NCBI GenBank assembly: GCA_031272415.1
Contig: JAISTU010000017.1
Coordinates: 1-21,952 of the forward strand
DNA from: Bacteroidales bacterium
Lineage (GTDB): Bacteria > Bacteroidota > Bacteroidia > Bacteroidales > WCHB1-69
DNA length: 21,952 bases
Direction of reading: 5' to 3'
Shown here: positions 1-6,904 of the stretch, in pieces
How positions within the stretch are numbered: the stretch's first letter is position 1
Layout: each line of letters begins with the position of its first letter
Notes under the pieces: generated by a model
Databases searched by the model: none
Told to the model about the DNA's origin: nothing
The model's input: only the letters and a program-made list of their open reading frames with translations
Made by a program: the position numbers and the translations under genes

Positions 1-144
1 GAAATAATAAATTATTTTACAAGCGGTCATACAAACGCCAAAGCAGAGCGTATCAACGGACAAATTGAACGGTTTATATCCAACAGTTACGGTACAAAAG
101 ATAAAGATTTTTCAATGTACAGAATAGCATTGTACTTCTCCTAA
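1..144 (+). CDS. ISL3-like transposase, C-terminal fragment (cut by window edge)
   Basis: An open frame runs from base 1 to a TAA at 142-144 and gives 47 residues. They contain NYFTSGHTNAKAERINGQ, followed by a YGTKDKDF stretch and RIALYFS at the end. This resembles the C-terminal end of the DDE domain of ISL3-family transposases, where the Glu of the TNAxAE motif is the third catalytic acid (family knowledge recalled, not searched). The rest of the gene lies left of the window, so it cannot be said whether it is intact. It is the only plus-strand gene seen and faces the hydrogenase operon. No terminal inverted repeat of an insertion sequence was recognised in the following 140 bases. Confidence 0.72.
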   Translation, partial: EIINYFTSGHTNAKAERINGQIERFISNSYGTKDKDFSMYRIALYFS

Positions 145-282
145 CGCAACCCCTTTTATCGCTGCAAAAAAATATAAAGCCAAGATACACAATTTTTTCA
201 ATTAAAAATTAAAAATGAATAATTAAAAATTATTTTTTTGCTATTTTGTTGATTGTCAAGGAGAAAAATTTTTTGAGTTTTT

Positions 283-430
283 TTGTCTGAACTTTGATTT
301 TCGTATGATTGATGTGATTATTATGATTATAAAATTGTCTGAACCACGATTTTCATAAGATTTATATGATTAGCATGATTAAAATAATCACACAAATCAT
401 TAAAATCATTCCAAATCAAAGTTCAGACAA
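283..430. repeat. Composite inverted repeat, long copy (148 bp)
   Basis: The ends are perfect 18-bp inverted repeats, TTGTCTGAACTTTGATTT at 283-300 and its exact complement at 413-430. Inside there are three related units of about 45-52 bases: two direct units starting at 283 and 335 (the second begins TTGTCTGAACCACGATTTT), and one inverted unit ending at 430. Each unit carries TGATT words spaced 9 bases apart. The middle and inverted units meet in a small hairpin, TGATTA-AAA-TAATCA. A second, shorter copy lies at 20233-20360. It has no coding capacity. The layout suggests a small non-autonomous mobile element or a structured intergenic repeat. No target duplication is evident. Confidence 0.85.
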
Positions 431-457
431 TGCAAAAATCTCTTCACTCTACACTCT

Positions 458-493
458 AAAAAAAAAGCCTACTGCTTTTACACAATAGGCTTT
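458..493 (-). terminator. Intrinsic terminator of the hydrogenase operon
   Basis: Read on the minus strand, AAAGCCTA is followed about 14 bases later by TAGGCTTT and then a run of T (positions 466 down to 458). The inner bases TTG and CAG can extend the stem with one wobble pair. It lies about 40 bases past the hydA stop codon, where an operon terminator is expected. Confidence 0.85.
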
Positions 494-533
494 AAAAATG
501 CAAAAAATCAAAAAAATGAACAAACAAAATCTA

Positions 534-2321
534 TTAGTATCTATTCCTTTCGGTATAGTATGTGTGCAACAATTTATGTGCCAGTTCGCTATTGGGCGAG
601 CCTAAAAATTCGGAATAAATAGCCTGAACTTCCGGATTTTCATGCGATTTTCTATATTCTTTCTTTTCGTCTTCTTTGTAAATCGCTTCCATTCGTTTGG
701 TACGTATTGCCAAATTGGTAGGTACAGGCTGTCCGCCTCCGCCCAAACAACCGCCGGGACATGCCATTACTTCTACAAAATGATACTGTACAGTTCCATT
801 TTTGATGGCATCCATCAACTTGCGGGCGTTAGCTAAACCATGTGCTATTGCCACTTTGAGTTCAACACCTTCGAGAAAACTATATTCAGGCAATACATTT
901 TCAACCAAAAGTGAGGCTTCTTTTATACCGCTAAACCCGCGTACAGGCGTAATTCGCAAGTTTTCAAAAGGAATTTCTCTGCCTGTAACCAATTCGTATG
1001 CAGTACGTATAGCCGCCTCCATTACGCCACCGGTAGCACCAAAAATAACAGCCGCTCCACTCGAAGAACCCATTATTGAATCAAATTCTTCATTTTTGAG
1101 TGTCAAAACGTTAATCCCCGATTGTTGAATCATAATGGCTAACTCTCTGGTTGTCAATACATAATCAACATCTTGGTATCCGCTGTCTCTCATTTCGGAA
1201 CGATTGGCTTCAAATTTCTTAGCCGTACAAGGCATTACTGAAACTGAAACGATGTCTTTGGGGTCAATTCCACGCTTTTCTGCATAATACGTTTTGGCAA
1301 TTACACCAAACATTTGTTGCGGTGATTTGCAAGTGGAAAGGTGTGGCAACATGTCCGGATAGATATGCTCAATAAACTTAATCCACCCCGGTGAACATGA
1401 CGTAAACATGGGCAAAGCGGTGGAAGTATTGCCATCTACAAGCACTTTTTTCAATCTGTGCAACAATTCCGTACCCTCTTCCATAATGGTTAAGTCGGCA
1501 CTCCAGTCGGTATCCAAAACGGCATCAAATCCCATTGCTCTCAAAGAAGCGACCATTTTGCCGGTTACGCGGTGGCCTGATTTGAGTCCAAAACGTTCTC
1601 CTAAAGCAACGCGTACTGCGGGTGCCGTTTGTACAATGACAAATTTATGCGGGTCATAAATAGCATTCCAAACCTCTTCGATGTAACTTCTTTCGGTCAA
1701 AGCACCTGTGGGACAACGATTTATGCACTGTCCGCAATTGGTACAAACGACTTCTGCCATCGGTTTTTCGTGGAAAGTACTCATTTTGGCTTTGTTTCCT
1801 TTGCCTGACATAGTAAGCGCATTAACACCTTGCAATTCGGCACAAGTCCTCACGCAACGCGTACAACGGATACATTTTGAGTCATCTTTTTGAATGGAAT
1901 ACGATGAAATATCTGGTGCAATTTGTTTTCTCAAATTGATAAACAAATCTTCATCCGTTCGATATTCCAATGCCAAAGATTGCAACTCACAACTATTACT
2001 GTATGAACATTTTATGCAATTGATATTGTGTTCTGTAAGCAATAATTCGAGTATATGCTTTCTGGCAGTACGTATTTTTGCCGTATTGGTAATAATTTTC
2101 ATGCCCTCACGTACCGGTGTTGCACAAGCAGCCACCAAATTGGGGTCTTTTTCGACCTCAACTACGCAAATTCTGCAATTACCTGCTACACATAAATCTT
2201 CGTGATGACACAAAGTAGGTATGTGTACATTCATCATTTTGGCTGCATCTAAAATACTTGTTCCCTCCGGAACTTGCAGCGGGGTTTCATTTATGAATAT
2301 ATTTAACATCTTGGTTTCCAT
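534..2321 (-). CDS. hydA: [FeFe] hydrogenase catalytic subunit HydA
   Basis: Catalytic subunit of a soluble, NADH-linked [FeFe] hydrogenase that makes or consumes H2 in the cytoplasm. Numbering is from the upstream ATG at 2336 (600 residues). Residues 10-75 are a plant-type [2Fe-2S] domain (C43, C54, C57, C71). H103, C107, C110 and C116 form the His-ligated cluster site. Two [4Fe-4S] motifs follow (C155/158/161/165 and C198/201/204/208). The H-cluster motifs are TSCSPGW (C314), MPCTAKKFE (C370) and MACPGGCLGGGGQP (C526, C530). The small C-terminal domain ends in LLHTYY. The start chosen is the sixth codon (2321), because GGAGGA lies 7 bases before it, whereas nothing like a ribosome site precedes 2336. 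It follows hydB by a few bases. It lacks the C-terminal [2Fe-2S] domain of Thermotoga HydA. No maturation genes (hydEFG) are in view. Confidence 0.95.
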   Translation of the reverse strand: METKMLNIFINETPLQVPEGTSILDAAKMMNVHIPTLCHHEDLCVAGNCRICVVEVEKDPNLVAACATPVREGMKIITNTAKIRTARKHILELLLTEHNINCIKCSYSNSCELQSLALEYRTDEDLFINLRKQIAPDISSYSIQKDDSKCIRCTRCVRTCAELQGVNALTMSGKGNKAKMSTFHEKPMAEVVCTNCGQCINRCPTGALTERSYIEEVWNAIYDPHKFVIVQTAPAVRVALGERFGLKSGHRVTGKMVASLRAMGFDAVLDTDWSADLTIMEEGTELLHRLKKVLVDGNTSTALPMFTSCSPGWIKFIEHIYPDMLPHLSTCKSPQQMFGVIAKTYYAEKRGIDPKDIVSVSVMPCTAKKFEANRSEMRDSGYQDVDYVLTTRELAIMIQQSGINVLTLKNEEFDSIMGSSSGAAVIFGATGGVMEAAIRTAYELVTGREIPFENLRITPVRGFSGIKEASLLVENVLPEYSFLEGVELKVAIAHGLANARKLMDAIKNGTVQYHFVEVMACPGGCLGGGGQPVPTNLAIRTKRMEAIYKEDEKKEYRKSHENPEVQAIYSEFLGSPNSELAHKLLHTYYTERNRY

Positions 2322-2328
2322 ATAATTA

Positions 2329-2334
2329 TCCTCC
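2329..2334 (-). promoter_or_regulatory. Shine-Dalgarno site that decides the hydA start
   Basis: On the minus strand the bases read GGAGGA, 7 bases before the ATG at 2321. A perfect site of this kind is uncommon in Bacteroidota, which mostly use A/T-rich leaders. The site lies inside the longer reading frame beginning at 2336, so initiation at 2321 fits better and makes the product 595 residues. Confidence 0.6.
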
Positions 2335-2339
2335 ATTTT

Positions 2340-3500
2340 TTAGTAAACAATTTCTTCTCTAAAATTTTCAATAATTGACCTGAAAGCATTCCCTACCGAG
2401 CGTCCTAATCCACATTTGGATGCAAATTTCATCGTATAGGCTAATCGCAACAGTTCGTCCAAATAAGTTTTTGGTTTTTCTTTGCGTTTAACGGCGCGAA
2501 TGCCATGCAACAATTGCTGGGTTCCTACGCGGCAAGGCGTACATTGACCACAGGATTCTTCCTCAAAAAATATCAAATAATTTTCCAAAATGTTGTACAT
2601 GGAGCGGGATGAATTGAAAACTTTCATCGAACCGCCGGTAGGCACTCCTTCAAATCCTATAATCGTGTTTTTGAACTCTTTACGAGGCACGCAAAAACCG
2701 GATGCACCCCCAACTTGTACCGCTTTGGTATCTCCGTCGCCAAATTCGTCTACAAATTGTTGAACGCTCATTCCCATTTCCAATTCAAATACACCTTCTT
2801 TGCTGCAATCGCCTGATACTGAAAACAATTTACTGCCTTGTGAGGCTTTTGTTCCCAATTTTTGGTACTCTTGGGCACCAATATCGGCAATAATCATTGC
2901 ATTAACAAAGGTTTCAACGTTATTTACAACAGTTGGTTTGCCAAGGTATCCGCAATTGACGGGGAAAGGAGGTTTATTGGTCGGCTCGCCTCTATGTCCC
3001 TCCATAGATTGCAAAAGTGCCGTTTCTTCACCGCAAATATAAGCCCCTGCACCGTATCTTAAATCCAATTTAAATTGGACACCCAACGGTTTGAGATTTT
3101 GCTCCATGCGGTCGATAGCAATTCGCAGTTTGGTATTGAGGTATTTGTACTCGGCACGGATATATATATATCCTTCTTTTGCGCCGGTAACATACGCCGC
3201 CAAAACCATTCCCCAAATTACTTTATCAACGGCTTTGTCAAGGATTTCTTTGTCTTTAAAAGTACCCGGTTCGCCCTCGTCTGCATTACAAACGATATAT
3301 TTGACAGGGCTTGGGTCTTCCTTAACAATTTTCCATTTCATACCAGACGGAAATCCGGCACCTCCGCGTCCGCGTAAGCCCGATTCCATCATTTCATTGA
3401 TAAATTTATCCTTGCCCATCTTCATTACTTTGTGTAACAATGCAGGATAATCCATGTCTTCTCTGAATATTAATTCAGTACGCTTTAATTGTGTCGCCAT
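2340..3500 (-). CDS. hydB: NADH-binding subunit HydB (NuoF-like), short form
   Basis: Flavoprotein subunit that exchanges electrons between NAD(H) and the iron-sulfur chain leading to HydA. It matches the NuoF fold: FMN/NADH loop GRGGAGFPSG at residues 44-53, CGEETALLQSMEGHRGEP at 156-173, and a [4Fe-4S] site ESCGQCTPCRVG (C317, C320, C323) closed by C363. At 386 residues it is the bare NuoF core. Classical bifurcating HydB proteins are about 600 residues, with an extra N-terminal thioredoxin-like [2Fe-2S] domain and a C-terminal two-cluster ferredoxin domain. Neither is present here. The frame begins and ends cleanly, so this is a natural short form rather than a broken gene. It sits 39 bases after hydC and directly before hydA, in the same operon. 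Confidence 0.93.
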   Translation of the reverse strand: MATQLKRTELIFREDMDYPALLHKVMKMGKDKFINEMMESGLRGRGGAGFPSGMKWKIVKEDPSPVKYIVCNADEGEPGTFKDKEILDKAVDKVIWGMVLAAYVTGAKEGYIYIRAEYKYLNTKLRIAIDRMEQNLKPLGVQFKLDLRYGAGAYICGEETALLQSMEGHRGEPTNKPPFPVNCGYLGKPTVVNNVETFVNAMIIADIGAQEYQKLGTKASQGSKLFSVSGDCSKEGVFELEMGMSVQQFVDEFGDGDTKAVQVGGASGFCVPRKEFKNTIIGFEGVPTGGSMKVFNSSRSMYNILENYLIFFEEESCGQCTPCRVGTQQLLHGIRAVKRKEKPKTYLDELLRLAYTMKFASKCGLGRSVGNAFRSIIENFREEIVY

Positions 3501-3539
3501 GTTTTTTTAATCTTTTTAAAAATTTGTTGATTTGATTAA

Positions 3540-4013
3540 TTAACTGTTTTTCATGTAATTGACAATAATGTCTTTTACTTTCTCCGGGGTTAGTTCCATG
3601 TAAGGCTCATCATTGATGAGCATAGCCGGACCCTTGTGACAAGCACCAAGACAGTTGGTATAATAGAGCGAAAAACGACCATCTGATGTGGTCTCTCCCG
3701 GACGTATGCCCAACATATCATAGATAGCATCTATGATGTCTTCCTTGCGCTTCATGTCGCAAATAATTGTCTGACAAACTCTTATCACATGTTTGCCCTG
3801 ATGGGTTGTACCCAAAAATGAATAAAATGAAGCAGTCCCGTAAACATCTGCCGTTGAGATATTTAACTCTTTGGCTATATTTACCATGCTCTCTTCGCTG
3901 AGAAAATAGTATTGCTCGACCACCTTTTGCAAAATGGGCAACAAACTTTCTCTGTTCCTTCCATATTTATCCGCCAATTGACCGATAAATTCTTCGTTGT
4001 TTGATGATGTCAT
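3540..4013 (-). CDS. hydC: Thioredoxin-like [2Fe-2S] subunit HydC (NuoE-like)
   Basis: Small electron-transfer subunit of the hydrogenase complex, expected to dock on HydB next to the FMN. The 157 residues match the NuoE/24-kDa family in length and order: a helical N-terminal bundle (1-65) including ADVYGTASFYSFL, then a thioredoxin-like domain with the four cluster cysteines C80 and C85 (CQTIIC) and C121 and C125 (CLGACHKGP). All ligands are present. It follows the phosphatase gene by 51 bases and precedes hydB by 39, and no promoter-like box was seen in either gap. This supports cotranscription. The ATG at 4013 is the only reasonable start upstream of the conserved region. Confidence 0.93.
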   Translation of the reverse strand: MTSSNNEEFIGQLADKYGRNRESLLPILQKVVEQYYFLSEESMVNIAKELNISTADVYGTASFYSFLGTTHQGKHVIRVCQTIICDMKRKEDIIDAIYDMLGIRPGETTSDGRFSLYYTNCLGACHKGPAMLINDEPYMELTPEKVKDIIVNYMKNS

Positions 4014-4064
4014 GTTTTATACAAATTTGTTATTAATAAATGATTTACTTATATTTTTTTATTA

Positions 4065-5300
4065 TTACATATACTTAATATTGATTACTTTCATAAACTT
4101 ATCCTCCAACACTTGCGTCAATCGCCTGATGAGATGCTTTCTAATTTCAATCTCAACCGGCAAATTCGGGTCATGATGGCTTTCATTGATTTTTGTTCCT
4201 ACTAAAATGTGAATTTCATCGCTCTCTAACAACATTTTACAAACTCTATCCGCGGGTCCTTTTCCTAACTGAATTTTATTGCCGTATGCTGCCGCCTCTA
4301 AAAGGTTGATCACTTTGCTCAACGTGAGAACGCCTTCTGTTACCAAATCTACTCCACTCATTTTTGAACTTGGCGGTAAAGTAGGGTCGGTAATATCCTC
4401 GTCAATAACTTCTCTTTCCAATTCACGCGAAATAATTTCGGTTGTAGTGGCACCGCTGATAATTTTTTTACCTTCAAAATGTTTGAGCAACAATGCAAAT
4501 TCATGGTCTTTGTCTTTTGAAAAAGGAGGTCCTGTGCAAAGTAAAATTTTTCGGGGCTGTCTAAAATAGACCACTCCGCAAGTGAGGTCGTCTTTTGGGG
4601 CATGTAAATCGTTTGCAATTGCCTGTTTTACAACCATTTCCGATAAATCTGTTGCCGACACATCTGCATTATCTTCCACAATTTCTCTGACAAATTTTAT
4701 CAAATTATTCCGTCCCCAGCCCATAGTAATCCCTTTGCCCATGCCAGATTGCACAATACCGTCTGAACAAAACAAAATTCTATCTTCTAATTGAGGTGTA
4801 AAACTCACTGTTTTTAAGTCCATTACGCGTTTATCTGTCTCATCTCCTTCATATTTTACATGTGTCCATTGGGGAGCATAAATTTGACTGCCCCGCATGA
4901 TAATTGTTTGCGGATTATCATATTCCAAAATAGATACACAATCACTCTCCAACATAATATCCACAATAGTAAAAGTGGAATAACTAATGCCTCTTTCGCT
5001 GCAAATTGGCAAGGCTTTCATGATAATAGCCGCAATTGCATTGGCGTCTTTGTGTTCTAATGTAAAATTTAAGGAAATGGTAGCCGTAAGGGTTGCCAAA
5101 ACATTGGCACGCACTCCGTGCCCCATACCGTCTGAAAGGACGCAAAGTACTCTTTTCTCATCGGGTAATCGCCGTGATAAAAAGACATCTCCGCATATCT
5201 TTTCGCCTGTATGGTTGCATTGAAACTGCCCTACTTCTACATGATACTTTTGAGTAATAACCTCAGTATCAAGTTGTTGATTAAAAATTTCTTCAACCAT
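4065..5300 (-). CDS. SpoIIE-type PP2C serine phosphatase with hydrogenase-linked C-terminal domain
   Basis: Predicted cytoplasmic Mn/Mg-dependent Ser/Thr protein phosphatase. Residues 20-247 hold the PP2C/SpoIIE metal-binding motifs in order: GDVF (D38), LSDGMGHG (D57), CSDG (D180) and DDLTCGVV (D237, D238). All acidic ligands are present, so it should be active. Residues 250-411 form a second domain of unknown role containing SGATTTEIISRELER and VDLVTEGVLTLSK. I recall similar extensions in SpoIIE-like proteins coded beside NADH-linked [FeFe] hydrogenases. Despite the name it has nothing to do with sporulation here. It is first in the operon, so a role in controlling the hydrogenase or a phosphorylated regulator is likely but not shown. 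No partner kinase or anti-sigma-like protein is in the window. Confidence 0.85.
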   Translation of the reverse strand: MVEEIFNQQLDTEVITQKYHVEVGQFQCNHTGEKICGDVFLSRRLPDEKRVLCVLSDGMGHGVRANVLATLTATISLNFTLEHKDANAIAAIIMKALPICSERGISYSTFTIVDIMLESDCVSILEYDNPQTIIMRGSQIYAPQWTHVKYEGDETDKRVMDLKTVSFTPQLEDRILFCSDGIVQSGMGKGITMGWGRNNLIKFVREIVEDNADVSATDLSEMVVKQAIANDLHAPKDDLTCGVVYFRQPRKILLCTGPPFSKDKDHEFALLLKHFEGKKIISGATTTEIISRELEREVIDEDITDPTLPPSSKMSGVDLVTEGVLTLSKVINLLEAAAYGNKIQLGKGPADRVCKMLLESDEIHILVGTKINESHHDPNLPVEIEIRKHLIRRLTQVLEDKFMKVINIKYM

Positions 5301-5321
5301 TTACAACTGAATTAAAAAATG

Positions 5322-5329
5322 CAAATATA
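5322..5329 (-). promoter_or_regulatory. Putative -7 promoter box for the phosphatase-hydCBA operon
   Basis: On the minus strand the bases read TATATTTG, matching the Bacteroidota -7 consensus TAnnTTTG, 21 bases before the start codon at 5300. No TTTG lies at the expected 19-21 base spacing upstream. The nearest is about 30 bases away across an A/T-rich stretch, so only half of the promoter is convincing. Confidence 0.5.
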
Positions 5330-5425
5330 ACATTTTTTTTCGATATATTTTACTTTTTTCAAAAAAATGCTGTTTTTGGGTCAATTGAAAATTTGAAAGC
5401 AAGAATTGAGAGTGAACTTTTGTCA

Positions 5426-5470
5426 AATTTTAGAACAATTTGGTGCAAAAATGCAAAAAAGAATCTACCC
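5426..5470. repeat. Dispersed intergenic sequence, copy A
   Basis: The plus strand reads AATTTTAGAACAATTTGG, then TGCAAAAATGCAAAAAAG, then AATCTACCC. The same order of words recurs at 15561-15605 and 20410-20452, in the same orientation. It carries no open frame. A degenerate repeat family, or remnants of a longer element, seems likely. Confidence 0.5.
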
Positions 5471-5478
5471 TATAAACA

Positions 5479-5506
5479 GTAGAGGCGATGCATGCACCGC
5501 CTCTAC
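5479..5506. repeat. GC-rich hairpin repeat (GTAGAGGCG arms)
   Basis: Perfect 9-bp arms, GTAGAGGCG and CGCCTCTAC, flank a 10-base loop ATGCATGCAC. It stands out as a GC-rich island in very A/T-rich DNA and has no T run on either strand, so it is not a standard terminator. It resembles REP-like palindromes scattered between genes in many bacteria. Confidence 0.65.
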
Positions 5507-5650
5507 AAATTATGAAAAATAATTATTATTTTACCTTATAAACAACAAATTCCAAAGTTTAGAACTCTGGAATTGTTGAATTTTTAAATTATCATATATA
5601 TATATTATCAATTCATTCAGTCTTGCTCTTCAAAAAAAGATATTACTTCT

Positions 5651-5694
5651 AAAAAACAGGATGAACAAACATGCAAGTACCGCCATTCATCCTG
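5651..5694 (-). terminator. Intrinsic terminator of the TonB receptor/T9SS cargo/PorV operon
   Basis: On the minus strand CAGGATGAA and TTCATCCTG form a perfect 9-bp stem with a 20-base loop, followed at once by TTTTTT (5656 down to 5651). It starts 11 bases past the stop codon of the PorV-like gene. Confidence 0.82.
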
Positions 5695-5705
5695 ATAATA
5701 ACTTT

Positions 5706-6890
5706 TTAAAGAATTACACGCAATCCAATAGAATGGCAGCCTCTCCAATTGTTTGTGAAACGATAGGAATAGTCTATTGCCAATCGTGATGGATTGTGTT
5801 TATCTTTTTTGTTCAATGGCACTAATAATGACGTACCTACTGACGGTCCTAACCAATTAGAGGTAGAACTTGGTGCAGTAAGCCAATGTTTTGTACCATC
5901 ATTGGCAGTTACACGTTTGAGGTCAAAAACTCCTTTTTCAAATGTATAACCGGCACGCAATTGAAAATAATCCAACAAACTATATTCCAAACCTACAATA
6001 AATTGGTCACTTGAATACGCATTGGCAATAAAAGAGCCTGCCAATGTGAGTCTGTGTTCGGTATTATCTCTTGTGGTGCTACCTTCTTTGTCTATTTTGC
6101 CAAAAAGGAAGTCGTATGCCAAACCGATTGCTAACAATGCGGGCATTTCCGAAGATTCAGAAGGCACTTGCAATGCAGTAGGATACGAATTACCCGTCAA
6201 TGGAGAACGCACTACCATACCATCTCCTTTGTATCTCATCGACAATCCTAAATTTTTCAATGCAACGCCTAACTGGAATTGTTCATTTCGCCCTGCAACC
6301 CATTGCACACCAATATCAAGTACAAATCCGGTAGCAGAAACGTCATGTATAGACTCATAAATAATTTTTCCTGTTACGCCTGCATGTATAAAATCAGAAA
6401 AAGAATAGCCGTAGGAAACACCTATATTCATAAATGTAGGTGAATAGGTTCCTATACCTCCCTCGGGATAATCAACAGTTGTAATATCTACTTTTCCTCC
6501 GCTTACGATGGTTGCTGTTAATCCCAAATTACCTTTTGAACCGTCTTTGCTAAGGCTTTGTACTATACCTAAACTGTTAATCATGACATCTGACCCTACA
6601 TTGAATATAGTGTTAGAATATCCGATTTGTGTTTTACGTACAAATGCAATGCCTGCCACGTTGGAAAAGGTAGCCTCTATCCCTTTGGTGGAGGCTACAC
6701 CTGCGTAACCCCAGCCGGCGGAGGCACCCCATGGATTGATAAGCAATTCTGACGCAGCCGCTTGACCTGAACGGTCTTTATTTCCTGCTTCCGCTGTTAA
6801 TAGGGTCGCCAATGCAATCACTCCTACTAAATATATTTTTCTGTATGTATTTTTCATCTCTCCAAACTTTTTTCTATTTCTTACCTTCAT
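5706..6890 (-). CDS. PorV/PorQ-family outer-membrane barrel protein
   Basis: Predicted 14-strand-type outer-membrane protein of the PorV/PorQ (UPF0164-like) family. Some members shuttle or hold type IX secretion cargo at the cell surface. An N-terminal signal peptide (LVGVIALATLLTAEA) is followed by INPWGASAGWGYAGVASTKG and FSNVAGIAF, which fit the family's N-terminal pattern of a small-residue-rich segment and an NPAG-like turn. The rest is alternating beta-strand sequence, and the C-terminus ends SIGLRVIL. Two starts are possible. The ATG at 6890 gives a long basic leader; the ATG at 6857 gives a standard signal peptide and has GGAG just before it. It is the last gene of the operon, 14 bases after the T9SS cargo gene, which suggests that this barrel serves that cargo. 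It may not be PorV itself, since genomes usually hold several paralogues. Confidence 0.8.
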   Translation of the reverse strand: MKVRNRKKFGEMKNTYRKIYLVGVIALATLLTAEAGNKDRSGQAAASELLINPWGASAGWGYAGVASTKGIEATFSNVAGIAFVRKTQIGYSNTIFNVGSDVMINSLGIVQSLSKDGSKGNLGLTATIVSGGKVDITTVDYPEGGIGTYSPTFMNIGVSYGYSFSDFIHAGVTGKIIYESIHDVSATGFVLDIGVQWVAGRNEQFQLGVALKNLGLSMRYKGDGMVVRSPLTGNSYPTALQVPSESSEMPALLAIGLAYDFLFGKIDKEGSTTRDNTEHRLTLAGSFIANAYSSDQFIVGLEYSLLDYFQLRAGYTFEKGVFDLKRVTANDGTKHWLTAPSSTSNWLGPSVGTSLLVPLNKKDKHNPSRLAIDYSYRFTNNWRGCHSIGLRVIL

Positions 6891-6904
6891 TTCTCTCTTT
6901 ATTT

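Larger units (their letters stand above)
145..533. other. Intergenic stretch between transposase tail and hydA
   Basis: No gene was found in these 389 bases. From left to right the stretch holds an A/T-rich block with repeated ATTAAAAATT words (about 199-236), the first copy of the composite inverted repeat (283-430), a short run of CACTCTACACTC words (about 436-456), and the intrinsic terminator of the hydrogenase operon (458-493). The two genes flanking it are convergent, so no promoter is needed here. Confidence 0.7.
5301..5705. other. Intergenic stretch between PorV-like gene and hydrogenase operon
   Basis: No gene was found in these 405 bases. Reading in the transcribed direction (high to low), it holds the terminator of the envelope operon (5651-5694), an A/T-rich block with an imperfect hairpin around 5544-5578, a 9-bp-arm GC-rich hairpin (5479-5506), one copy of a dispersed 45-base sequence (5426-5470), and a -7 promoter box for the hydrogenase operon (5322-5329). 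Confidence 0.7.

Noticed and set aside
283..430. Repeated units in a row, as in a CRISPR array
   Set aside because: There are only three units, one of them inverted, with no unique spacers of constant length and no cas genes nearby. The layout is that of a composite inverted repeat.
642..2205. Open frames on the plus strand across the hydrogenase genes (for example 802-1128 and 1894-2205)
   Set aside because: They overlap hydA, whose cluster-binding motifs are complete, and show low-complexity or arbitrary sequence without recognisable domains. They are shadows of the real gene.
2340..4013. Complex I (NuoE/NuoF) genes
   Set aside because: The genes are followed directly by an H-cluster hydrogenase subunit with only a few bases between, and no other nuo genes are present. 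The HydC/HydB assignment fits better.
4065..5300. A sporulation protein (SpoIIE)
   Set aside because: Only the phosphatase domain is shared. There are no membrane segments as in true SpoIIE, the operon is a hydrogenase operon, and Bacteroidota do not form endospores.
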